In this document: positions 50,541-62,557 of the stretch, one piece after another | How positions within the stretch are numbered: the first letter of the stretch is position 1 | Layout: each line of letters begins with the position of its first letter | Assembly: GCA_963965975.1 (NCBI GenBank) | Contig: OZ014421.1 | Coordinates: 749,001 to 813,000 of the forward strand | Source: Xestospongia bergquistia | Lineage: Eukaryota > Porifera > Demospongiae > Haplosclerida > Petrosiidae | Length of the DNA: 64,000 nucleotides | Reading direction: 5' to 3' | Position numbers and translations under genes: made by a program | The notes under the pieces: generated by a model | What the model was told of the DNA's origin: nothing | Database searches by the model: none | Seen by the model: the letters and a program-made list of their open reading frames with translations, nothing else

Positions 50541-51168
50541 TTGACAATTAATTACATGACTATCAATCAACTATAAGTCGTTTTTACAGTGATATACAGC
50601 CCAATATTTAATGTTCTACAAGCCAATAATAGCTAATATTATTCTATACTCAATAGCCAATTATTAAGGAGCCAAAAAGTAATTTTGTAATGTAATACCC
50701 AATAATTATGTTATGATATATATTATATCATGACATTTTTTTCTCTAATGGCATTTATAGATGAAGAATTGGGAGACAATTCTCTTAATATATAATATTT
50801 CAATAAATCATCTGTAACTAACCAGTAGTCACATAATAGTAAACTTTTAGTGAAGGGTCATCATCCCCTAACTATTATGAAGACATTGAGTAATATTTGT
50901 ATTATAAGTGAACTAATAGTAAAATATTTCAAGAAAGCATCTGTAATCAACCAGTATTCATGTACTAGCAAGCTTGTATATTTAACATCACATCAACATA
51001 TGTCCAAGATACTCATGAATTAAAATTGATAAATTATTTAATGAGTGTTTAAGCTCTTAGCAGTGTCAGTGCTTTTTAAATAAATAGATACTGTACTATA
51101 TAATATAGATTTAGTTTTGTAACTATGTTAATTATACTACTATTGGCTTGTAATATATGTATATATAT

Positions 51169-51396
51169 CACTGTTAAAATTGACCTTTTTTAATGACTAA
51201 TTTGTAGCTTACATTGGTGGAAGAGTATGGTATCCAAACTCATGTTAAATACTCATTATATAATTTGTTGCTTTGCTATAATATACCCCACCCAGACATT
51301 ATACAGTGAGTAAGTCATTTGAAGGTTTGATTGCATAGTAATTGATCCTTATAAGCTACAAATTGGTTGTTAAAATAACTACATACTTTTACAGTG
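51169..51396. mobile_element. Palindromic MITE, copy 3 of 3
   Basis: 228 bp, more diverged (ends CACTGTTAAAATT and CTTTTACAGTG). It is related to 37354 and 46324 by the internal blocks AACTAATTTGTAG-like and AATTTGTTG. The TA flanks are less clear. Confidence 0.65.
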
Positions 51397-52343
51397 ATCC
51401 GTGCAGTAGTCATGTTCCAGGAATCTCTTATATAATATGACATAGCTGACTGTATTGATGCACATTATGTAATCTATATACTCATCTCACAAGATGAGGT
51501 AATTCTACCAAAAATACTATCATTATACAATCTAAATAATTATCAAGGTTTGAAATAGTAAATTAGTTAGTTTTACAGTGAGACACATTGATGAACTTTG
51601 CATTATACTATTACCTCTGAATTATCAGGCTTAGCAACAATAATGTATCATTATTCATTATGCACATGATTAAGGAGGCCTGGAATAATGAGGATACCTA
51701 ATTATAAAGACATAGTAGATCTTATATGATTGTAATCTATTGTTGCAGTTATGATATGTGCATGCATTGAAGGCACACTTAATAGCCTCTGACTGTGAGA
51801 TCAATGAGATCAATTATCCATACATTAACATACACTATTGTATAAAGCAGAGATTTAAAAGCTGGTAACACATTTTTAATTTGAAGAAATTTTTTTTTCA
51901 TGAGCAGTGTTGATGCAGTGTTTAGTAAAATGTAATACTGTGATTAAAATTTCAAAAACTGAGTATAATAGTAATATGGATATAATATGGATCTCCCCAA
52001 TCACTAATTCAGTTATATTAGCAACATATAATAAAAAATATTAAACACTTATCTTACTGCACATTTGTATGTCATGCAGTCTATGTGTATATAGAGTGAT
52101 ATAATATATCAACCACATGCAGGCTATATAATGTACTTTATAAAATAATTCTTAATTAATACAAACAGTTTAGCAAGAAAATGTTTTTATTTATAAATGA
52201 AATGATAATAGTTTAATAAACTGACTGAACATCATCTCAAGTAACTTTTAAATAGTCTTTTGTAAACTTCTACAAATCAATAAAATGAAAAAAAGGCCTA
52301 TAACTAGAATGTTCCATGATGTCCAGCATTTGCAGCAGATGAC

Positions 52344-53126
52344 TTAAGTACCTGTATAATTATTTATATAAATAACAATCACTTATATCAATATAATACT
52401 TACATCTGGTACAGAATCCATAACGAGTATCGTAGATACCTAAACAATAGAAGAATAAATAAATAGAATAAATATAAAATTAAAAAAAAAATTCAACTGG
52501 TGATATTGAACATACCGTATGGATGACCATTGCAGTAGCAACCACGACAAACCCTCCACCATTGACGTTTACCATTGCCTACAGTATATAATAGAATGAC
52601 ATTGTATCTAAAGTCAACATAACTCACATCGGAAGCACAAGGCAATACTGGAATACCCTATAAAAGAGATTGGCTCTCAATTATTACAAATGCATATATA
52701 GCTATGTACCATAATTGTTTGGTTTGCTGCAAACACATTTAAGACATGTAATTGTTCTGAAGAGCTGTGCAGTAATATCTAATATAATAGAATAAAAATG
52801 AATAAGCAAGGAACATCATTAATACTGTAAGATAAAAAACAAATAGATCATGTGCAATAAACAAATTCTATATATTATTATGTTGTATTATGTAACATAA
52901 TAAACTTGATATTTACGTTTGTCATCTTGTTTTGCATCATCCTCAATAGGAACTTCCTTTGTATCCAAATGTGTTTCAAACTCGTCAGGAGAATTGTCTC
53001 CCAATTCATCATCTATATAAATGATATTAGAATTAAAAAATGTCATGATATATTAAAGTACATACTAATGATTGGTTGACAATGAGCAAGGCAGAACAGT
53101 GCCAGAAAGACCAGAATGAACTTCAT
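52344..53126 (-). CDS. Secreted cysteine-rich peptide precursor, 120 aa
   Basis: Seven exons, all introns phase 1: 53066-53126, 52917-53012, 52710-52778, 52628-52657, 52516-52578, 52404-52439, 52344-52351. Exon 1 encodes a signal peptide (MKFILVFLALFCLAHC). Exon 2 is an acidic propeptide (PIEDDAKQDDK). Exons 3-7 encode two similar modules with the pattern C-x2-C-x-C, then about 13 residues including a Tyr-Gly, then C-x2-C: first CLKCVC...CFRC, then CRGCYC...CTRC. I know no family with this pattern. The module could bind metal or form disulfides. Secretion and the acidic pro-part followed by a basic core are typical of antimicrobial or toxin-like host peptides, but activity is not shown. Confidence 0.75.
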
Positions 53127-53217
53127 TTTGCTGCTGTCTTTACTGGAAAGTGATTATTTGAGTTTCTTGAAAGATGTTCACTGAAACTTCTCTGCAATCT
53201 CACTACTCTACTCCTGT

Positions 53218-53338
53218 CTTATATAGTAGAGGGTGTTTACGAAATGACGTGAGTTAGAGGTTTTCTTGTAGAGTGACATCATAAAACATGAGTTAAAGAA
53301 AAGAGGGCCACTCCCACTTAAGCACGTGATAAAACGTG
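53218..53338 (-). promoter_or_regulatory. Promoter of the Cys-rich peptide gene, unit 1
   Basis: Reading upstream from the ATG (53126): TATATAAG (53218-53225), a TTTACGAAATGACGT block with an ATF/CRE-type site (53245-53250), a CACGTG E-box (53323-53328) and a second ACGTG (53334-53338). The same order and spacing recur in units 2 and 3. Confidence 0.6.
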
Positions 53339-53680
53339 TTCACCATCAAGCTATTGCTAAGACCAGCAGTGTTTGTAGCAAATAAATCGCTAAGAGAATA
53401 AAAGTCGTGATAGAGGTAGCTACAGCAAATACAACCCCTTAATTTCTTATTCAGCAATATGTGATGGTTCTTTGGTGGTTATATTTAAACTTCTTTAGGA
53501 CAATACATACCACTCTCTGCAATGGATGTTTACAAATATGGTATTATCTTGATCAAGATAATGATTCGTCATATTCCTGAGGCAACTAGGAGAAAAATTC
53601 AATAATGTTTAATGGTTAACCACACATAGCATCCCAAATGCAGTGAAGTAGCAATTCATAAGTTTAAAACGGGTTTCATC

Positions 53681-53779
53681 TAAAAGTATTGAATATTTAC
53701 TAGAAACAAATTGTCAGAGTCTTGTAACTGCTAGCATTGAGGTATATGACAATATTGAGGCACTATCTCAGAAAAGCCT
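53681..53779 (+). pseudogene. Fragment of a TRIM coiled coil
   Basis: An open stretch reads SIEYLLETNCQSLVTAS then VYDNIEALS, matching the end of the coiled coil in the TRIM genes (YCESLVTSTVGEYNDVELLS). It ends at a 13-base G run (53780-53792). No other TRIM sequence is attached. Confidence 0.6.
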
Positions 53780-53792
53780 GGGGGGGGGGGGG

Positions 53793-54581
53793 TAGGTGGG
53801 GCTTGAGTCTCCACATTTTAAGTGTGGGGCTCAATCCCCTCCTTTTGTTGAAGGTTGTTAGCAATTCATGAATTTATAGGTCTGGAGTTCATTCTTTTTT
53901 GTTTGAAAGGTATAACGCTGAGACTACATCTTCAAGATTGTGTGGGACAGATGTGGTTATCAAAGCATCCATAACTATTAAGTGCTGTTTTTAGTGTAAT
54001 CTTTTTGAAACATTTTGAAAATGATAGGTTATTGTGTGACGTAAACTAATTATGTTAGGCTTAAGATAATTTAATGTAACTCTGATTGTTTCACTCTTTG
54101 TGATGCCTATAAAATTAAATAATAAAGGTTTGTTTAAATAGGACTGGTTTTACTCTTGTTTGTTAAAATTAATGGTGAAATGTCAAGACATGGCATGTCC
54201 CCACAAGATCTAACATTGTAACTTTTTCAAAAAAGAAAAAGGTGTGCCAATATCGCCTAATGCAATAATATAATAAAATTAATTATAATTATACGCAGGA
54301 ATTAGGACACAAGTTCGTATGTGAAATTAATAATGATGGTGGTTTTGGCTCTAGACAAGAAGTATACTTCATTTCATAGCTGTTTAGTCTAAGAGGACAG
54401 GCCATGTTGTCCCTACAAAGCAGCGCTTAAGCAATCCTGGTTACTCACCTGACACTGAAATAAATGGTTCTAATGATTTTGTGTTTAGTGTAGTCACCTG
54501 TCTATTCCTATATCTTTAATATCACCTTTGCTAGAGTTGACAAGACCAAGTATTTGTTGTTCAGAATCTTATTACCTTGAC
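53793..54581. other. Intergenic DNA
   Basis: I see no gene. The region separates unit 1 from the recent duplication starting at 54582. Confidence 0.4.
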
Positions 54582-56514
54582 AATTAACTACATGACTGTC
54601 CACGAACTATAATTTTTAACAGTAAATATGTAACCCAAAACTCAGTGTTTGGCAAGCCACAAAGTAATCTTAATTTGTAGTGCATGTACTACCCAATCAA
54701 TAATAATTGAAGCCAGAAGTAAGGGTGTATAATATTTCAAAGAACCTGTAACTAACTTCTAGTCACATACCAGCAAGCTATTGTACATAATTAGATAGTT
54801 GACTATATTTGAATATTTACTATTATTAAATCTATATTGTGTTGTAGTAATAATAACAAGTAATTATGTATATTATGTTAATAGTATATATTTAAACAAA
54901 GCATTTGTAACTAACCAGTAGTCACGTATTGGCAATCCCTTACATACAGTATGACATAGTTGACTGTATTATGTAATCTATATGGTCATCTCACAAGATA
55001 AGGTAGTTGAGCCAAAAAAAAGCTATCATATCATATACCTTGTTTTAAACAACTACCATATCGTAATTTATTATGCATGCATGTACTTAAGGGGGCTTAG
55101 AATAATAAGGCTACATATACAGAAGTATATTTGTTTGTATATTCACCTAGCTTACAAGCACTAGCAGTACACTAACAGCTGTGGCTATGACCATGCTCAT
55201 GGGAGGTAGAATTTAACACTAAGGTATAAGATTTAGAAGCTTGTAAAATAAATGTAGCTTTGTTTAGAAATAATTTCTTTGATTGTATGATAGTGCTGAT
55301 CCAAGCATTCATATATTTAATGACATATTCCTTACCAGTCAACTGACAATTACTAATAATAGCTATGCATTTATTAAGTCAACGAGTAATCTTTGTAGTG
55401 TATAATGCTTAGTAATTGAGCTATTAGCGAAACATTTCAACAATTCATTTAACCATTAGTACAGTCACATAACAACAAGTTATTGTATAGCACTATATTA
55501 TTGACTACATTGACACATGTTATGTAATCCACATACTCATCCCACAAGATAATGCAGTCAAAACAAAAAATGTAGTTGTGAGCAATCAAAATAGCCGAGA
55601 CAAAAAAGGGAGTTGTAAGCAATGTAAGTAGTCAACAAAGTTTTAAATAACTTGATATAAATAATAAATAAAATATATTTACATTCACTGAGGCACATTG
55701 GTGAACTATACTGTATCTAAACTCTATTACATAGTGCTATCTTACATGCTTCAACAAATACATTATTATTATTTCTTTTACACACAGGCTTAGAATTATG
55801 AGGTTGCATATAAAGATATTTTAAGCTTATGTCATTATATGTCTTTTCTTGCAGTTATCATATCTCCATGCTTGAAATAAATGTGTACACACAACCTTTC
55901 ATTGTATGCACAGGATCAATTATTCACACAAATGTTCTTGCATTTGAAGTAGCAATACTAACAAAAGCAAGCTGATAATGCAATTGTGATTTCAAGCAAA
56001 AAATGGTTTCCTAAGCAATGTTGGTGCAAGTATTTAGTAACATAATTATAATGCTGTGATTGAAATTTCAAAACTAATAACACTTATGAATCTCACAAAT
56101 CAGTAATTATGTTATAGTGGCAGCATATAATATAATAAAATTAATAAGACTAATTAAAATTACTGCATATTTTTATGCCATGCATTCTGTGCACATGAAT
56201 AGTTATTATATCTCAACCTTGTGCAGGCCATTAAATAAATTCTTTTAGTAATTTCTAAGTAAGATCTTTAATACAAATAGTTTAACAAGAAAATTTTTTA
56301 TTTATGAATGAAATTTTAATAGTTAAAAAAATGACTGAAAATCATTTTATGTAACTCTAAGAAATGTTTTCTAAACTTCTACAAATCAATAAAATGAAAA
56401 AAAAGGCCTATAATTAGAATGTTCCATGATGTCCAGCATTTGCAGCAGATGACTTAAGTACCTGTATAATTATTTATATAAATAACAATCACTTATATCA
56501 ATATAATACTTACA

Positions 56515-56771
56515 TCACTTACAACTGCTACAGAATGCATTGTAGCTATCATAGATACCTATATAAACAACAGAAGCATATCATTTTAACAAACTAAATA
56601 AAAAATTCCATTGGTGATATTGAACATACCGTATGGACGACCACAACAGTAGCAACCACGACAGACCCTCCAGCATTTACGTTTATCATTGCCTATATAG
56701 TATAATAGAATGACAATACATCTAAAAACAACATAACATACATCGGTAGCACAAAGCATAACTGGAATACC
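56515..56771 (-). pseudogene. Unit 2: Cys-rich peptide gene lacking exons 1-3
   Basis: Exons 4 (56742-56771), 5 (56630-56692) and 6 (56515-56558) are intact and close to the 59662-60416 gene (CWRVCRGCYCCGRPYG, FCSSCK then stop). Upstream of exon 4 the sequence jumps directly to the promoter region (TATATAA at 56809), so signal peptide, propeptide and first Cys half-module are gone. Confidence 0.85.
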
Positions 56772-56808
56772 CTATAAAAGAGATTGGCTCTCAATTATTA
56801 ATTCCTGT

Positions 56809-56938
56809 CTTATATAATGTGGGTTGTTTACGAAATGATGTGCAGTTAAAGTATTCATGTAGAGTTACATCTTTGAAACATGAGCTCGTGAGCCAGCCAA
56901 GAAGATTCGAAAGCGGGTCACTCCCACTTAAGCACGTG
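56809..56938 (-). promoter_or_regulatory. Promoter region of the deleted unit 2 peptide gene
   Basis: TATATAAG (56809-56816), the TTTACGAAATGA block (about 56830) and CACGTG (56933-56938) are retained although the first three exons are lost. Confidence 0.5.
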
Positions 56939-57119
56939 ACAAAACGTGTTCACCTCAAGCTATAACTACAAGACAAAGAATAGAGAAAAAGCAGAAAGGA
57001 AAGGTAGCTTTTGTACAAGTAGCTGTCTCTACTTATGAAACTGGAGATATAAGCAAATTCAATTTGACTACCTACAGATAGCCATGTTCATTCAAGCTGT
57101 ATAGGTAAATATGTGTGTA

Positions 57120-57256
57120 ACATGGAGGATAGAATAAGAATTCTGAATGTATGTCACATGGATCCAAAACCCAGTCAGATGGTGTCAAACATACACTAAA
57201 CCATATTAATGAGTGTTTTAAGTGGCCGGAGATGATAAAAGATGTTCAAGTGATGG
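57120..57256 (+). mobile_element. Retroelement-type integrase zinc-finger fragment, copy 1
   Basis: With one frame change this reads DRIRILNVCHMDPKPS then DGVKHTLNHINECFKWPEM and IKDVQ, matching the H2C2 domain of retroviral-type integrases (H-x-GH-x-G...KT...I..R..WP.M..DV). It is followed by a GTAAGT. Only this small piece is present. A domesticated GIN1/KRBA2-like exon is an alternative, but the frame change argues for a relic. Confidence 0.5.
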
Positions 57257-59661
57257 TAAGTGTCAAAATGCAAAGTTAAATGTCAATTTGTATAAAAGAA
57301 ATTAATGTAATCTCTTTGTCGTACACTAGGTTCCTAGATGTGATCAACATTAGTTCTATTACACCTTACAGATCTAGAGTGATTTTGAATTGTTTTGACA
57401 CATATTTTCTTTTATCTTATTTCATAAGCAATTATAAACCAAACATGACTTAAAAGAACTGGATAAGTTTGATGTTGTGAGAATGCCATTAAAGGTACTA
57501 CTTAAAATGTCTTATTAACTCTTAACCTGGTTGGTTTGAGTCTGTGATTGTAATTTCAATTAAGTCAGACCTCTGAGATGGTTACCAGCATACTCTTTGG
57601 AGTATCTGAAAGGCCAACTAAGATAGGGCTGGTAGTCTCCCTTTAAACGAGAAGAGGTTGGTGTATTTGTGGGGCCCGGTTCCTGAATGCGACATTCCCT
57701 AAGAGCTGGAATCCCGTACGGCTGGTTTTAAGTTAGGGCGAATTAACTGCATGACTGTCCACGAACTATAATTTTTTTACAGCAATATGTAACCCAAAAC
57801 TCAGTGTTTGGCAAGCCACAAAGTAATCTTTGTGGTGCATGTACTGTCCAATCATTAATAATTGAAGCCAGAAGCAAGGGTGTATAATATTTCAAAGAAT
57901 AACTTCTAGTCACATACCAGCAAGCTATTGTACACAATTAGATAGTTGACTATATTTGAATATTTACTATTATTAAATCTATATTGTGTTGTAGTAATAA
58001 TAACTAGTAATTATGTATGTATATGTTAATAGTATATATTTAAACAAAGCATTTGTAACTAACCAGTAGTCACGTATTGGCAATCCCTTACATACAGTAT
58101 GACATAGTTGACTGTATTATGTAATCTATATGGTCATCTCACAAGATAAGGTATTTGAGCCAAAAAAAGCTATCATATCATATACCTTGTTTTAAACAAC
58201 TACCATATCGTAATTTATTATGCATGCATGTACTTAAGGGGGCTTAGAATAATAAGGTTACATATACAAAAGTATATGTGTTTGTATATTCAACTAGCTT
58301 ACAAGCACTAGCAGTACGCTAACAGCTGTGGCTTTGACCATGCTCATGGGAGGTAGAATTTAACACTAAGGTATAAGATTTAGAAGCTTGTAAAATAAAT
58401 GTAGCTTTGTTTAGAAATAATTTCTTTGATTGTTTGATAGTGCTGATCCAAGCATTCATATATTTAATGACATATTCCTTACCAGTCAACTGACAATTAC
58501 TAATAATAGCTGTGCATTTATTAAGTCAACGAGTAATCTTTGTAGTGTATAATGCTTAGTAATTGAGCTATTAGCGAAACATTTCAACAATTCATTTAAC
58601 CATTAGTACAGTCACATAACAACAAGTTATTGTATAGCACTATATTATTGACTACATTGACACATGTTATGTAATCCACATACTCATCCCACAAGATAAT
58701 GCAGTCAAAACAAAAAATGTAGTTGTGAGCAATCAAAATAGCCGAGACAAAAAAGGGAGTTGTAAGCAATGTAAGTAGTCAACAAAGTTTTAAATAACTT
58801 GATATAAATAATAAATAAAATATATTTACATTCACTGAGGCACATTGGTGAACTATACTGTATCTAAACTCTATTACATAGTGCTATCTTACATGCTTCA
58901 ACAACTACATTATTATTATTTCTTTTACACACAGGCTTAGAATTATGAGGTTGCATATAAAGATATTTTAAGCTTACGTCATTATATGTCTTTTCTTGCA
59001 GTTATCATATCTCCATGCTTGAAATAAATGTGTACATACAACCTTTCATTGTATGCACAGGATCAATTATTCACACAAATGTTCTTGCATTTGAAGTAGC
59101 AATACTAGCAATACCAGGCTGATAATGCAATTGTGATTTCAAGCAAAAAATGGTTTCCTAAGCAATGTTGGTGGCAAGTGTTTAGTAACATAATTATAAT
59201 GCTGTGATTGAAATTTCAAAACTAATAACACTTATGAATCTCACAAAACAGTAATTATGTTATTATGGCAGCATATAATATAATAAAATTAATGAAACTT
59301 ATTAAGATTACTGCATATTTTTATGCCATGCATTCTGTGCACATGAATAGTTGCTATATCTCAACCTTGTGGAGGCTATTAAATCATTGTCTTTTAGTAA
59401 TTTCTAAGTAAGATCTTTAATACAAATAGTTTAACAAGAATTTTTTTTATTTATGAATGAAATTTTAATAGTTAAAAAAAATGACTGAAAATCATTTATG
59501 TAACTCTAAGAAATGTTTTCTAAACCTCTACAAATCAATAAAATGAAAAAAGGCCTATAATTAGAATGTTCCATGATGTCCAGCATTTGCAGCAGATGAC
59601 TTAAGTACCTGTATAGTTATTTATATAAATAACAATCACTTATATCAATATAATACTTACA

Positions 59662-60416
59662 TCACTTGCAACTGCTACAGAATGCATAGTAGCTATCATA
59701 GATACCTATATCAACAACAGGAGAAGCATATCATTTTAACAAACTAAATACAAAATTCAATTGGTGATATTGAACATACCGTTTGGACGACCACAGCAGT
59801 AGCAACCACGACAGACCCTCCAGCATTGACGTTTATCATTGCCTACAGTATAATAGAATGATATTGTATCTAAAGTCAACATAACTCACATCGGTAGCAC
59901 AAGGCAATACTGGAATACCCTATAAAAGAGATTGGCTCTCAATTATTACAAATGCATATATAGCTATATACCATAATTGTTTGGTTTGCTGCAAATACAT
60001 TTATTACATTTAGTTGCTCTGGATCTAGACCTGGAGAGGTGTGCAGTAATCTCTAATATAATAGAATAAAAATTAACAAGCAGACAACATTCATTAATAC
60101 TGTAAGATAAAAAACAAATAGATCATGTGCAATAAACAAATTCTATATACTATTATGTTGTATTATGTAACTTAATAAACTTGATATTTACGTTTGTCCT
60201 CTTGTTCTGCATTATCCTCAATAGGAACTTGTTTCTCTTCTTTTGTATTGAAAAGTGTTTCATCAATTGCAAAATCTCCTCCAGGGTTTACCTGCTGGTC
60301 TATAAATGACAATGAAGTAAAAAATGTCATAATACAATATATACAAAATACATACCAAAGGTTGGTTCACAGTTAGCAAGGCAGAACAGTGCCACAAATA
60401 CCAGAATGAACTTCAT
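59662..60416 (-). CDS. Secreted cysteine-rich peptide precursor, 128 aa
   Basis: Six coding exons, introns phase 1: 60356-60416, 60192-60299, 59972-60052, 59890-59919, 59780-59842, 59662-59705. Signal peptide (MKFILVFVALFCLANC), acidic propeptide (VPIEDNAEQEDK), an Arg/Ser-rich linker (LSRSRSRATK) and two Cys modules: CNKCIC...CYRC and CRGCYCCG...CSSC. Compared with the 52344 gene the second module has two more Cys (QCW and CCG), and a stop (TGA 59662-59664) lies in exon 6, so the short seventh exon is not translated. It is a paralogue by tandem duplication. Secreted; function unknown. Confidence 0.75.
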
Positions 60417-60512
60417 GTTCCTTTTGTCTTTATTGGAAAATGATTATTTGAGTCTCTTGAAAGATGTTGACTAAAATAAAAGTCTTCTGTAATCTCTCTA
60501 GTCAATTCCTGT

Positions 60513-60642
60513 CTTATATAATGGGGGTTGTTTACGAAATGACGTGCAGTTAAAGTATTCATGTAGAGTTACATCTTTGAAACATGAGCTCGCGGGCCAG
60601 CCAAGAAGATTCGAAAGCGGGTCACTCCCACTTAAGCACGTG
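60513..60642 (-). promoter_or_regulatory. Promoter of the Cys-rich peptide gene, unit 3
   Basis: TATATAAG (60513-60520), TTTACGAAATGACGT (TGACGT at 60540-60545) and CACGTG (60637-60642) followed by a second ACGTG, in the same order as at 53218-53338. Confidence 0.6.
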
Positions 60643-60837
60643 ACAAAACGTGTTCACCTCAAGCTATAGCTACAAAACGAAGAATGGAAAGATGTTTTTC
60701 AAGAAAAAGCAGAAAGGAAAGGTAGCTTTTGTACAAGTAGCTGTCTCTACTTATGAAACTGGAGATATAAGCAAATTCAATTTGACTACCTACAGATAGC
60801 CATGTTCATTCAAGCTGTATAGGTAAATATGTGTGTA

Positions 60838-60976
60838 ATATGGAGGATAGAATAAGAATTCTGAATGTATGTCACATGGATCCAAAACCCAGTCAGATGG
60901 TGTCAAACATACACTAAACCATATTATTGAGTGTTTTAAGTGGCCGGAGATGATAAAAGATGTTCAAGTGATAGTA
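60838..60976 (+). mobile_element. Retroelement-type integrase zinc-finger fragment, copy 2
   Basis: Duplicate of 57120-57256 with the same frame change and only a few substitutions, carried along in the segmental duplication. Confidence 0.5.
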
Positions 60977-61453
60977 AGTGTCAAAATGCAAAGTTAAATG
61001 TCAATTTGTAAAAAAGAAGTTAATGTAATCTCTTTGTCGTACACTAAGTTCCTAGATGTGATCAACATTAGTTCTATTACACCTTACAGATCTAGAGTGA
61101 TTTTGAATTGTTTTGACACATATTTTCTTTTATCTTATTTCATAAGCAATTATAAACCAAACATGACGTAAAAGAACTGGATAAGTTTGATGTTGTGAGA
61201 ATGCCATTAAAGGTACTACTTAAAATGTCTTATTAACTCTTAACCTGAGTCTGTGATTGTAATTTCAATTAGGTCAGACCTCTGAGATGGTTACCAGCAT
61301 ACTCTTCAGAGTATCTGAAAGGCCGGCTAGGATAAGGCTGGTAGTCTCCCTTTAAACGAGATGAGGCTGGTGTATTTGTGGGGCCCAGTTCCTGCTTACG
61401 ATGACTGTGTTGACATCCCTAAGAGCTCGAATCTGGTTTGAAGTTAGGGCGAT

Positions 61454-61541
61454 GCTCCAGCCAGGATTACCTCGTCTTCAGACGAGGGTTAGCAAGCTAA
61501 AGACGGCGGTCCCAGCTAGCAATAGCAGGGAATCCTGGAGC
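61454..61541. repeat. GC-rich imperfect nested hairpin
   Basis: Outer arms GCTCCAGCCAGGATT and AATCCTGGAGC; inner perfect 7-bp stem CCTCGTC/GACGAGG with a TTCA loop (61470-61487). It starts where the duplication ends and is richer in GC than its surroundings. It may be a transposon end or structured RNA. Confidence 0.45.
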
Positions 61542-61858
61542 CTGAGTGGGTGAGTAAGGAGGGATCGTTTGGGGAACACACAAAGTTTTTTAAAAATTTT
61601 ATTAAATCTTAATACATTTTATTTTGTAAAATATAATTTACTATTTTTTAAATGTAACTAAAATATAATTTATAATGTAAGCTAAATTATTTGTCAGCTA
61701 AAATAGTAATAGACTACATACACTTTGCCCTGCTGGTGAGTCAGTAAGGTTGAATAGGCTAAAAAGCAGCACTTAAACAGTCCTGGTGACTGACTCTAGA
61801 ATTCTACAAAATAGACTTAATAAAAATAAGTAATAGCTAAAATAGTAACAGACCACAC
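61542..61858. other. Intergenic DNA
   Basis: No gene seen; AT-rich. Confidence 0.4.
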
Positions 61859-62046
61859 AGGCCTGTCATTGCTATCAACTTCTACTAAACTCATTCTCTG
61901 AACTACATTTAGTCCTGAACATACACATCCAAATATGGTATGTTTACCTTAAAAGGAAGACAAGCATTAACCAAAGATATAAGGTACTCTCTGATTTGTT
62001 GTGATGCAGTAGAACATCACTTATTTTAGACACCATTCTGTTATGT
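61859..62046 (-). pseudogene. Duplicated PPIL1 exon and intron piece
   Basis: Nearly identical to 63076-63260: it contains the exon encoding [18 protein letters not shown] plus the adjacent intron. The donor GT after AATGACAG is GC here (AATGACAGGCCTG), so it would not splice as the original does. It lies downstream of the real last exon of the gene. Confidence 0.8.
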
Positions 62047-62557
62047 TCTGTTATGTTTTCCTATCATCAATGGTCCGATTTAAAAAATGGCCCCAAATAA
62101 TCATTGGTAGCGAAATTGTTTGAAATTTTTTATGTAGTTAGCTATATAGTTCCTTATTAAGTGGAATAATTAATTATGCTCAGAAATGTTGTTTAAATCT
62201 GTAAAAAAATTAAAAAGATTCATTAATTTACATGTACATGTAGTAGTAAAACTAAGGGTATTATTATAGCATTTTAAAAACAATGCAACATTTGAGAGCA
62301 GTATTATTAATGTCACTTAATAAAGACCTATATAGCTAACTCTATAAAAGAGTTCAAGTGATTTCATGATGTGGACTGATTCTCAATTTTTGACTCAAGA
62401 CCAAGTTAAAAAGATTCAAAATTCTCAGTAGGGAAATCACTTGAAGTTAGCTATATAGGTCCTTGTTAAATAGAACAATTGTGCTTAGAAATGTTGTTAA
62501 AGTGTGCAAAGAATTCTACTTCAACTACTTGTACTAGTGGTGTCATAGATATTTTCT
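62047..62557. other. Intergenic DNA
   Basis: No gene seen. A short direct repeat around GTTAGCTATATAG(T/G)TCCTT occurs near 62137 and 62446. Confidence 0.4.

Larger units (their letters stand above)
50541..53338. repeat. Oldest copy of the Cys-rich peptide gene unit
   Basis: Diverged but alignable with 54582-56960 and 57739-60670: the shared start is GACAATTAAYTACATGACT and the shared end is the promoter region upstream of the peptide gene. It carries a MITE at 51169 that the other two lack. Confidence 0.65.
54582..57738. repeat. Recent segmental duplication, left copy
   Basis: About 3.16 kb, nearly identical to 57739-61452. Shared landmarks: ACATGACTGTCCACGAACT at the left end and AAGTTAGGGCGA at the right end. 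The left copy lacks about 570 bp present in the right copy, which removes exons 1-3 of the peptide gene. Confidence 0.9.
57739..61452. repeat. Recent segmental duplication, right copy
   Basis: About 3.7 kb; keeps the full peptide gene. Near-identity to the left copy in non-coding parts implies recent origin or conversion. Confidence 0.9.
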
